A program made the translations under genes and the position numbers. A DNA stretch of 64,000 nucleotides, taken from positions 39,915 to 103,914 of the forward strand of contig CAKUIF010000008.1 in the NCBI GenBank assembly GCA_934660915.1. The letters are read 5' to 3'. The stretch is from an uncultured Olsenella sp. (GTDB lineage Bacteria; Actinomycetota; Coriobacteriia; Coriobacteriales; Atopobiaceae). Below are positions 1 to 6,989 of this stretch, piece after piece; position 1 is the first letter of the stretch, and every line of letters starts with the position of its first letter. The notes beneath the pieces are model-generated. The model saw only the letters and a program-made list of their open reading frames with translations. It was not told the DNA's origin and made no database searches.

Positions 1-568
1 CGCCGATGTAGTAGCAGGCCGTGGACGGGTTGTCCATGGTGATGTCGGCCTTGGGGTAGTCGGCGTAGACGCCGTTGATGAACTCGAACGCGGTCTCGTT
101 GATGTTGAGGCCGGCGGCGGCGATGCCGTCGTGGAGGTTCACGCAGGCGGAGGCGTCGACGGTGCCGGAGCCGGCGCCGCCGTAGATCGGGTCGGCGGCA
201 TAGCGGCCGAGCAGCGAGACCTCGGTGCCGGCGGACAGCGGCAGGGCGGCGTTGTCGTTCTTCAAAAGGACGGCGCCCTCGCCGAGGATCTGGCCGACGA
301 GCTCGTTGGCGACCTCGGTAGCCTTGGCGCGGCCGCGGTACTGGGCGTCATAGTAGTTGGTGTCCCAGTTCTCGGAGCCGGCGACGTGCTCGACGGTGGA
401 CGGACGACCGCCCAGGTAGTGGTCGAGCAGCGAGCGGAACATGTTCGTGCCCACGTTGGCCGCAGCGGTCACGCCCACGAGGCCCGCCGACACCGCAGCG
501 TTTGCCACGAACTTGCGGCGAGTGATGGGCTTCTTCGGCTTTGCGGCCTCGGGCTTCTCGTTTGCCAT
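1..568 (-). CDS. Circularly permuted GH3 glycoside hydrolase, N-terminal part (cut by window edge)
   Basis: Minus-strand gene starting at 568 with ribosome site GAAAGGAA just upstream; it runs off the left edge, leaving about 189 residues. The N-terminus carries a twin-arginine-like motif (TRRKF) and a hydrophobic stretch, but no lipobox Cys is visible. What follows (a WDTNYY stretch, then VLLKND, ALPL and SLLGR) is the start of a GH3 C-terminal domain placed at the N-terminus, the same order as the complete gene at 55699-58557. The protein is therefore probably a permuted beta-glycosidase exported by Tat. Catalytic residues lie outside the window, so activity cannot be judged. Confidence 0.8.
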   Translation of the reverse strand, partial: MANEKPEAAKPKKPITRRKFVANAAVSAGLVGVTAAANVGTNMFRSLLDHYLGGRPSTVEHVAGSENWDTNYYDAQYRGRAKATEVANELVGQILGEGAVLLKNDNAALPLSAGTEVSLLGRYAADPIYGGAGSGTVDASACVNLHDGIAAAGLNINETAFEFINGVYADYPKADITMDNPSTACYYIG

Positions 569-697
569 GGATGATTCCTTTCAGACGAAAAACAAAGCCC
601 GCCCGCCGCCGCAGGAGGAAGAAGGGAGTGGCGACGGGCGGTGCTTTACGTGAACTGCGCTAGCGGCCTTAATTCAAGCGGGTCAGGCTGCTATTTG

Positions 698-737
698 GGG
701 ATGTGCCGCACGTTCGGACGATTGCGCGGCACATCCC
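698..737. repeat. 12-bp perfect inverted repeat, possible terminator of the GH3 at 751-3186
   Basis: GGGATGTGCCGC (698-709) is repeated as its exact complement at 726-737 with a 16-nt loop. It lies just after the stop codon of the minus-strand GH3 at 751. No U-tract follows on the minus strand, so it may end or stabilise the transcript, or be an operator for the downstream permuted GH3. Confidence 0.5.
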
Positions 738-750
738 GCAAGGGTCTTGC

Positions 751-3186
751 TTAGGCGGAGGCGAGCTGAGTGAGCGGAGCAACCTTGTACTGCTTGACAC
801 GCGCGTCGTCGATCACGCCGGACCAGTTGAGGCCGTAGGCGAAGTCGTAAGTGTTGCCGTCGACGTCGGTGTAGCAATCCATGTCGCGCGGGACATCCTC
901 GAGCTGCTTCTCGACGGTGATCATATCCTTGGGCATCTGCATGGGCAGCAGGCCGGAGGGCTCGTCCTGGCCGGCGACGATGCGGCAGGCCGCCTCGGTG
1001 CAGCTGGACATAGAGACGAGGATGGCGTCGACCTCGGACTCAAACTCGTGCACGCACATGGGCTGGGTAATGTCGAGGATGACGATGCAGGGCTTGCCGA
1101 TCTCCTTGGCGAGCTTGGCGGCGTCGAGGATCTGGTCGAGCTGGGACTCGTTGTTGACCATCGAGGTGCGGCCGAAGTAGCTGCGGTTCTCCTTGACGCC
1201 ATCGACGGTATCTCCCGCGATGGACTCCTTGCGAACGTACTCGGAGTCGGCAGTGTAGGGACGGTACTGCAGGGACAGCGGGATGAAGTTGCCGTCCTTG
1301 TCCTGGCCGCGGCGCGCGGAGGCGTTGGCGGGAGCCTTGGCGCAAACGAGCACGGCATCCACATCAGCGATGTCGGTAGCCGTAAGACGAGTGAGATCCG
1401 CCTCGGCGGGAGTGGGGTTGCCGGTCTTGGCATCGGCGGGGCCAGTAAGGGTGTCCGCCAAGGTGTCGGTCACGACGTCGAAGTACTTCTCAAGAGTCGT
1501 CTTGGCAAGGGGGAGCTCACAGGTGGCAGAGGTCTCACTCCACTTGAAGACGCCCATACCCGAAGCGGTCTCGGCGGCAGCAGTGTAGCGCATGGGGACA
1601 TAGACCTTGAGCTTCTTTCCGTCTTCGCCCTTCTTAATCACGTTGTTATGATTCTTGAGCATAACGATGGCCTTGACCTGGGCGTCAAGCGCGGCGGCCT
1701 GCGTCTCCTCGACGCCCTTGTCGACCTCTTCCCTGGTCTTCTCGGGGTCGACATAGGGGTCCTCGAAGATGCCCGTGTTGAAGTAGCCCAGAAGCAGGCG
1801 CTTGGCGGAGGCGCGGAAGTTCTTCTCGGCCTCCTCCTCGCCGAGCTCGGCCTTCATAGCGTCAAAAGCGGCGACAAGCTGCTCGGGCTCGTTGCAGCCG
1901 CCGATCTGGTCGACGCCGACCTCGACCGCCTTGGCGCAGCGCTTGTCGGGGTTCCACTTCGTGGTGTCCTCGAGGCCCCAGCAGGTCCACGCGAGAGAGT
2001 CGCCGGGATCGCGCTGGACCATCCAGTCGGTGCAGGCAGCGCCCTTGAAGCCGAACTTATCGCGCAGGAGCTCCTGGACCTTGTACTTCGAGAAGCCGGA
2101 GCCGACGAGCTCGCCGTACTGCTCATCATCATCGTAAGCGATGGTGTAGGAGGTCATGATCTCGGAAGCGGAGCCGGTCTTGCCCTCGAGCTTGAAGGCG
2201 CCGTCGACGAACGGGATCATCAGGGCCTCGAAGTTATCGCCGGGGTACACGGCGAACTTGCCGCCGTCGGAGTGGCCCTCGCGGCCACCCTCGCCGGCGC
2301 CCTCAGCGGGCCAGTGCTTGACCATGGCGTTGAGGGATCCGGTGCCCCAGCCCTGGTCCTCGCCCTTGTCGTCGACCGTGGACTGCAGGCCGTCGATAAA
2401 AGCGCGGCAGGTGTCGCGAGAAAGCGCAGGGTCCTCGCCGAAGGTGCCGGAGAAGCGCTGCCAGCGCGGATCGGTGGCAACGTCGGTCTGGGGGCCGAGG
2501 AACGTGGCCACGCCCATGTCACGCATTTCCTTGGCGATTCCGGCACCCGCCTGCTTAGCGACCTCGGGGTCGAAAGTCGCAGCCAAACCGAGGTTGTTGG
2601 GCCAGTTGGTGCAGTTCTTTCCGTTGCGCGGATCGGACGAGAAGTTGATCGGGAGCTTGTTGTCGGAGCCCTCGACGTAGGCCTGCATGGCGTTGGCCCA
2701 AGTGGCCTGCTTGAAAGCGGGAGAGCCGGAGGCGGCGTTCAGAACAGCGCGGACGTGGCCATCGAGGAAGGCCTTCTGATCATCGGTGACGGAGCAGTCG
2801 TCCTCGATCTTCATCTGGTGCGCGGAGAAGCACATGAGGCCGGCAATCTGCTCGATGGAGATACGGCCGGCGAGGTCCTCGGCGCGCTCCTCGGCGGAAA
2901 GGCGCCAGTCCTCGTAGGGGACGAGCTCGCCCGTGCCCTCGAAGTCCTTGAACGCGTACCCGTCCTTCTCGATCAGCTTGAGGCCGGACTCGGGCGAGTA
3001 GGAGAGCTGCTTGCCGTTGCCGTTATCAACGATCGTGTAGCCGTTGCCGGAGTCAGTCTCCGTGTAGCCGTTGCCTTTGGCGGTCGTGGAGGAGCCGCCG
3101 TCGGTGGAGCAGCCCGCGAGCGCCAGCAGACCGGCGGTGACGGCGCTGCCTGCGAGGAAGCCCCTGCGAGAGACGTTGGTGCGCAT
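751..3186 (-). CDS. Secreted GH3 glycoside hydrolase, Tat lipoprotein
   Basis: 811 aa. The N-terminus has the twin-arginine motif SRRGFLAG, a hydrophobic segment and a lipobox ending at Cys26, so the enzyme is likely folded, exported by Tat and anchored outside. A conventional GH3 order follows: N-terminal barrel with the KH motif near residue 290 (KHWPAEGAGEGG) and a probable nucleophile Asp in a TDW motif near residue 387, then the C-terminal sandwich. The Asp/Asn-rich calcium-loop-like segment seen near residue 80 in its paralogues is degenerate here (DFEGTGELVPYEDW). The substrate is not predictable; beta-glucosides or related plant or host glycosides are plausible. Genes for a small lipoprotein and a divergent RR-kinase pair lie upstream. 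Confidence 0.88.
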   Translation of the reverse strand: MRTNVSRRGFLAGSAVTAGLLALAGCSTDGGSSTTAKGNGYTETDSGNGYTIVDNGNGKQLSYSPESGLKLIEKDGYAFKDFEGTGELVPYEDWRLSAEERAEDLAGRISIEQIAGLMCFSAHQMKIEDDCSVTDDQKAFLDGHVRAVLNAASGSPAFKQATWANAMQAYVEGSDNKLPINFSSDPRNGKNCTNWPNNLGLAATFDPEVAKQAGAGIAKEMRDMGVATFLGPQTDVATDPRWQRFSGTFGEDPALSRDTCRAFIDGLQSTVDDKGEDQGWGTGSLNAMVKHWPAEGAGEGGREGHSDGGKFAVYPGDNFEALMIPFVDGAFKLEGKTGSASEIMTSYTIAYDDDEQYGELVGSGFSKYKVQELLRDKFGFKGAACTDWMVQRDPGDSLAWTCWGLEDTTKWNPDKRCAKAVEVGVDQIGGCNEPEQLVAAFDAMKAELGEEEAEKNFRASAKRLLLGYFNTGIFEDPYVDPEKTREEVDKGVEETQAAALDAQVKAIVMLKNHNNVIKKGEDGKKLKVYVPMRYTAAAETASGMGVFKWSETSATCELPLAKTTLEKYFDVVTDTLADTLTGPADAKTGNPTPAEADLTRLTATDIADVDAVLVCAKAPANASARRGQDKDGNFIPLSLQYRPYTADSEYVRKESIAGDTVDGVKENRSYFGRTSMVNNESQLDQILDAAKLAKEIGKPCIVILDITQPMCVHEFESEVDAILVSMSSCTEAACRIVAGQDEPSGLLPMQMPKDMITVEKQLEDVPRDMDCYTDVDGNTYDFAYGLNWSGVIDDARVKQYKVAPLTQLASA

Positions 3187-3315
3187 GATTTCTCCGTTCT
3201 TTAAAAGACTCTTCCCTAGGGACGGCCGCGACGTGCAGCCGCCCCCTCTTTGCAGAACATAAATTATTAAGCCGTATTGCTAAGTTCGCCTAAATGAAGA
3301 ACAGCTCACTAGGGC

Positions 3316-3783
3316 TTAGCCGTAGAAATCAAACTTGATAGTGTCGAAGTCGGCGATGTCGAACGCGTGGGCGTCGCCCTCGAGCTTGTTCTTGCCGGCG
3401 GAGGTCAGCTTGATGTCGCCGGCCTTGTCCAGGTGAAGGGTGACCTCATCGGCCGTGCCCTCCCAGGTGCCCTTATCGTTAAGGAGGTCGGCGTGGGCCT
3501 CAAGGGGCTCGACGGTCACGGTGCCGTCCTCGGCGAAGTTGACATCGAGCATAGACTCGGTGCCGCCGGTGGTGCCGTAGACGGTCTGGCCGGTCATCTC
3601 AACGTAGCCGCGCCACTGACCGACGTAGGTCTTGTTGGCGTCGAAGTCGCCCTTGGCGGCGCTAGCCGCGGGCGTGCCGGAGTCACCAGAAGTGGACGTG
3701 CCGGCGGAGCTGCCGCCGCAAGCGGCGAGCGGCATCGCGAGGGTGGCGGCAAGGAGGCCTGCCAGAATAACCTGCTTCTTCAT
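3316..3783 (-). CDS. Small surface lipoprotein, paralogue of 6482-6955
   Basis: 155 aa from the ATG at 3783, chosen because AGAAAGAAG precedes it and a classic Sec lipoprotein signal follows (MKKQ, hydrophobic core, lipobox LAAC with Cys22). A Gly/Ser/Thr-rich linker leads to a beta-rich domain of about 100 residues that shares the patterns WRG, VYGTTGG, MLDV, EDGT and GTWE with the lipoprotein at 6482-6955. I do not recognise a named family. It lies 129 bp upstream of the GH3 at 751-3186 on the same strand, so co-transcription is likely. A glycan-binding or enzyme-accessory role is inference. Confidence 0.8.
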   Translation of the reverse strand: MKKQVILAGLLAATLAMPLAACGGSSAGTSTSGDSGTPAASAAKGDFDANKTYVGQWRGYVEMTGQTVYGTTGGTESMLDVNFAEDGTVTVEPLEAHADLLNDKGTWEGTADEVTLHLDKAGDIKLTSAGKNKLEGDAHAFDIADFDTIKFDFYG

Positions 3784-4157
3784 AGTGGTTCTTCTTTCTT
3801 CCTCTTGAGCCTCCGAGGTGCTCGGAGGCTCCCCTTTTTGACCGGGGCCGAAGCCCCAAGGCACATCCGCCACCTGCAGTTGATTGATATGCCTTCTATT
3901 GCCTGAAACTAACTTAAGCGGCCAAGCTTACCGTTACGAAACATTTGTCACAAAGGCCCGCGGCTTGGGCACGAAACGAGGCGCCCCGCCGCGAGCGGTT
4001 TCCGTGAACGGTCGATTTGGCCGATGAACGGTTTCGACCATACCAGTTACGCCGTCAGGTAACCTATTGTGTGGGAGATGCGACACGAATTGCGTCCTTA
4101 GGGCCTGTTCATAGCCTTACAAGCACCGTTTGTGTCGTGGACAAGGGAGAAAGAACC
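3784..4157. promoter_or_regulatory. Divergent control region of module 1 with LytTR-like sites
   Basis: This 374-bp gap separates the lipoprotein-GH3 genes from the RR-kinase pair. On the minus strand two 9-mers, ACCGTTCAT (4032-4024) and ACCGTTCAC (4012-4004), form a direct repeat with a 20-bp period. They fit the published LytTR half-site pattern [TA][AC][CA]GTTN[AG][TG], the second except at its last base. A third match, ACCGTTTGT, lies on the plus strand at 4125-4133, about 25 bp before the regulator start. The spacing suits dimer binding by the adjacent LytTR regulator, giving activation of the GH3 side and autoregulation. No confident -35/-10 pair was picked. Confidence 0.5.
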
Positions 4158-4871
4158 ATGATCTTGCGCACGCTGGTCGTTGAGGACGAGGCGAACGAAG
4201 CCCAGCACCTTACCGACCTCTTACACCGTTATGGGAAAGCCCATGGGCACGAGCTCGCCATCACCTGGCACAACTCCGCCATGGAGATGCTCAGCGACCG
4301 CGGCCGCTACGACCTGTGTCTGCTCGACATCGAGATGCCGGGCATCGACGGCATGGAGGCGGCCAGCCTCCTGCGAACCTACGACGACCAGATTCCCATC
4401 ATCTTTGTTACGAACCTCGCCAAGTACGCCGTCAGGGGCTACGAGGTCGGCGCCACCGGCTTCATCGTCAAGCCCGCGACCTACGGCAACCTCACGCTCG
4501 CGCTCGATCGCGCGCTGCGCACCGTCGGCCAAAACTCCGGCAGGACGCTTACCGTGTCCACCGAGGACGGCATCCGAGTGATCCCTCTGCGGAAGATCGT
4601 CTATATCGAGGTCATGAAGCACAAGCTCACCTACCACATCGAGGGAGAAGAGCCCATGGATGCCCGCGGCTCGCTCGTCCAGATCGAGGAGGAGCTCGCC
4701 GACGCCCCCGTGGTCAGGGCCTCAAAGAGCTGCCTTGTGAACATGGACCAGATCAGCATGGTGCGCTCCGGCGAGCTCGTCATGTCCAACGGCGACGTGC
4801 TGCGCATCAGCCGCACCCACAAGCGCGAGGTCGTGGACAAGGTCACCGACTACCTGGGCGGGCGCCGATGA
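4158..4871 (+). CDS. LytTR-family response regulator (module 1)
   Basis: 237 aa. The start at 4158 is chosen from the AAGGGAGAAAG ribosome site and from length agreement with its two paralogues. Residues 1-120 form a receiver domain with acidic pocket VEDE, phospho-acceptor Asp57 in LLDIEMPG and the conserved Lys in FIVKP. Residues about 140-237 are a LytTR DNA-binding domain (IVYIEVMKHKLTYH, VRASKSCLVNM). It overlaps the kinase gene by 4 bp (ATGA), so translation is coupled. It probably activates genes from GTT-containing direct repeats such as those in the upstream gap. Confidence 0.93.
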   Translation: MILRTLVVEDEANEAQHLTDLLHRYGKAHGHELAITWHNSAMEMLSDRGRYDLCLLDIEMPGIDGMEAASLLRTYDDQIPIIFVTNLAKYAVRGYEVGATGFIVKPATYGNLTLALDRALRTVGQNSGRTLTVSTEDGIRVIPLRKIVYIEVMKHKLTYHIEGEEPMDARGSLVQIEEELADAPVVRASKSCLVNMDQISMVRSGELVMSNGDVLRISRTHKREVVDKVTDYLGGRR

Positions 4872-6205
4872 GCATCGGCGTCATCGGGGCGGGCCTTCTT
4901 TCCGCCCGCTGGGTCATCCAGATCGTCGTCACGCTCACGATACCGATTTTCCTTCTGGGTCACAGACTCCCCCACCGCGAAGACTCGCTCGTGCGCGGGA
5001 TCATTGCAATCGCGGGACTCTCGGTGGGCATGATTTACCCGGTGGCCGCGGGCTATATCACGGGGCTCGGAGCCGAAGAGAGCTTCCTCGCGTTCAGCCT
5101 GCTTCTGGGCGTGTACGCGCTTTTGCTGCTTTGGGTGTTCGACGCGAGCCTTTGGCAGACGTTGTTCTGCGCGACGGCAGGCTATACGCTGCAAAACCTC
5201 GCGAGCGGCCTTGAGGTCCTTATTTCAATCCTCGTCTCGCACCGCGCGAGCGGCGCGCTCCCCGAACCTTGGAACAACATCCTGGGATTCGGCATCCCGC
5301 TTGAGGTCTATGCCTTTGGCTACCTGGTGTTTATTCGACAAATTGACCGTCGGGGACTCGCCTTGGCAGAAGACAAGTCCATGCTCGCGATGTTCATTGT
5401 GGTCGTATTCGTGATCATCGGCTTCGACATCGTGATCAAGACCCTCGTCTGGGACGGCATCCGCTTCTCGAGCCTCGTGCTGATCCGCCTTGTTCACTCC
5501 TTTATCTGCGCGTTCGTGCTCTTCGCTGAGTACGAGATCCTCTACGCTCGCCGCATGAGCGACGAGAAGGCCGAGACCGAGCGTGTGCTCGCCGAGCGCG
5601 AGCGCCAGTACCGCCTGAGCCGCGAGAACATCGAGGCCATCAACATCAAGTGCCACGACATCCGCCACCAGATCCGCCACTTTGCCGACACCGGCGAGGC
5701 CATCGACAAGGATGCCCTGGTAAGCATCGCGCGCGAGGTCAACGTGTACGATTCCGTGGTCGAGACGGGCAACGAGGCGCTCGACACCATCCTTACCGAG
5801 AAGAGCCTCGCCTGCTCGAATGAGAACATCGTGCTCTCGTGCATCGCGGACGGCGCCGCGCTCGACTTCATGAGCCCCTCGGACATCTACTCGTTCTTTG
5901 GCAACGCCCTCGACAACGCCATTGAGGCCGTGCGCCAGGTCAGCGATCCCGAGCGCCGAAACATCACCTTGAACGTCGCCCGCCAGGGAAAGATGGTGGC
6001 CGTGAGCATCGAGAACTTCTACGAGCTCATGCCCAGGTTCCAGGACGGCCTGCCCACGACGACCAAGGCCAACAAGGCCAACCACGGCTTCGGCGTCAAG
6101 TCGATGCAGGCCACCTGCGCGCGCTACAACGGCACGCTGCACGTGGGCGCGAAGGACGGCGTGTTCTACCTGAACGCGCTGCTCGCGGAGCCGCAGGCGC
6201 AGTAG
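4868..6205 (+). CDS. AgrC-like GHKL sensor histidine kinase (module 1)
   Basis: 445 aa from the ATG at 4868, which overlaps the regulator stop codon. The first about 215 residues are hydrophobic with roughly six membrane spans, as in AgrC-type sensors, without an extracellular PAS or Cache domain. A coiled linker leads to the phosphoacceptor box (INIKCHDIRHQIRHF), then the ATP-binding domain with N-box GNALDNAIEAV and G-box NHGFGVKSM. No agrB or agrD gene is nearby, so the ligand is probably not a locally made peptide. A glycoside or its aglycone is an inference from the neighbouring hydrolases. Confidence 0.92.
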   Translation: MSIGVIGAGLLSARWVIQIVVTLTIPIFLLGHRLPHREDSLVRGIIAIAGLSVGMIYPVAAGYITGLGAEESFLAFSLLLGVYALLLLWVFDASLWQTLFCATAGYTLQNLASGLEVLISILVSHRASGALPEPWNNILGFGIPLEVYAFGYLVFIRQIDRRGLALAEDKSMLAMFIVVVFVIIGFDIVIKTLVWDGIRFSSLVLIRLVHSFICAFVLFAEYEILYARRMSDEKAETERVLAERERQYRLSRENIEAINIKCHDIRHQIRHFADTGEAIDKDALVSIAREVNVYDSVVETGNEALDTILTEKSLACSNENIVLSCIADGAALDFMSPSDIYSFFGNALDNAIEAVRQVSDPERRNITLNVARQGKMVAVSIENFYELMPRFQDGLPTTTKANKANHGFGVKSMQATCARYNGTLHVGAKDGVFYLNALLAEPQAQ

Positions 6206-6261
6206 CCGGGGAGGGCTTCTTTCCATCTGGCACTTCTTTCCGCCCGGCCCCTCCGGCGCCG

Positions 6262-6360
6262 AAAACTGGTCACCTAGTGTTTGTTTTGAATTCTTGCCAA
6301 CCACTGACCTGCGGTTTTATCCGCTGGAATTCGCAAAACAAAGACTACGTGATCAGTTTT
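6262..6360. repeat. 99-bp palindromic repeat, copy 1
   Basis: A 99-bp imperfect palindrome beginning AAAACTGGTCACCTAGTG and ending CTACGTGATCAGTTTT. Its halves pair through arms containing GTTTTGAATTC and GAATTCGCAAAAC. A second copy of the same length, about 90% identical by eye, sits at 14624-14722. Each copy lies downstream of a GHKL kinase gene. It could act as a bidirectional terminator between the kinase and the convergent lipoprotein gene, or be a non-autonomous mobile palindrome. Confidence 0.8.
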
Positions 6361-6481
6361 TGCCGCACCGCGGGGAAAGAAGACCACCAAGAAGCTCGCG
6401 ACAAGAAGTGCCCCGCAGGCGCACAAGGGAAGAGGAGGGTGCGGCCTGCGGGGCTATGGAAGGGGGTGGAGCGCGAATTGA

Positions 6482-6955
6482 TTAGTACAGCGCGAAATCG
6501 ATCTGGTCGAAGCCGTCGATGCCGAAGTCCTTGGGGTCGGCGGACATCGCGTTGTCGTTCTCGATCGTCATCGTGGCCTCAGTGCCGCCCGAGAGCTTGA
6601 TCTTGACGGTCGTGCCGTCGAGCTCCCAGGTGCCGGTGTCGGTGACGAGGTCCTCGTGGTTCTTGCACGGCTTGGTCTCGCAGGTGCCGTCCTCGTTCAG
6701 GATGACGTCGAGCATCTGCTCGGAGCCGCCGGTGGTGCCGTAGACGCTCGTGCCGGTGGTGGCCACAGACCCGCGCCAGGTGCCGGCGTAGTAGGAAGCG
6801 TCCTTCTCGGAAGAAGAGCTTGACGGGGAGCTCGTGGTCGAGCTCGTCGAAGAGCCGGTGCTCGTGGAGGAGCTCGAGGAGGATCCGCCGCACGCGGCGA
6901 GCGGGAGGGCGAGCGCGGCCGTCAGCGCGGCGGCGATGATCTGCTTTTTGTTCAT
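6482..6955 (-). CDS. Small surface lipoprotein, paralogue of 3316-3783
   Basis: 157 aa from the ATG at 6955, preceded by AAGGAGAACC. A Sec lipoprotein signal has its lipobox Cys at residue 22, then a Ser/Thr-rich linker and a beta-rich domain sharing WRG, VYGTTGG, MLDV, EDGT and GTWE with the lipoprotein of module 1. Two Cys residues in the mature domain (CETKPC) are absent from the paralogue. It lies 34 bp after the GH3 gene at 6990-9521 on the same strand, so the two are almost certainly co-transcribed. Function unknown; extracellular binding or assistance to the GH3 enzymes is inferred. Confidence 0.82.
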   Translation of the reverse strand: MNKKQIIAAALTAALALPLAACGGSSSSSSTSTGSSTSSTTSSPSSSSSEKDASYYAGTWRGSVATTGTSVYGTTGGSEQMLDVILNEDGTCETKPCKNHEDLVTDTGTWELDGTTVKIKLSGGTEATMTIENDNAMSADPKDFGIDGFDQIDFALY

Positions 6956-6989
6956 GGTTCGGTTCTCCTTATGGCTTGGCTTGAATGGG

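Noticed and set aside
703..3204. 833-codon open frame on the plus strand opposite the GH3 gene
   Set aside because: It is the antisense shadow of a GC-rich gene with a full GH3 signature, signal peptide and ribosome site. The same holds for the long frames opposite 6990-9521, 9759-12266, 22117-25674, 44751-47192, 55699-58557 and 58890-61484.
4316..4867. 184-residue N-terminal extension of the module 1 kinase
   Set aside because: The extension overlaps the response regulator in another frame and is Arg/His-rich nonsense; the ATG at 4868 overlapping the regulator stop codon is the natural start.
6262..6360. Insertion sequence or autonomous transposon
   Set aside because: Too short to code, and no transposase gene is found anywhere in the window; treated as a palindromic repeat.
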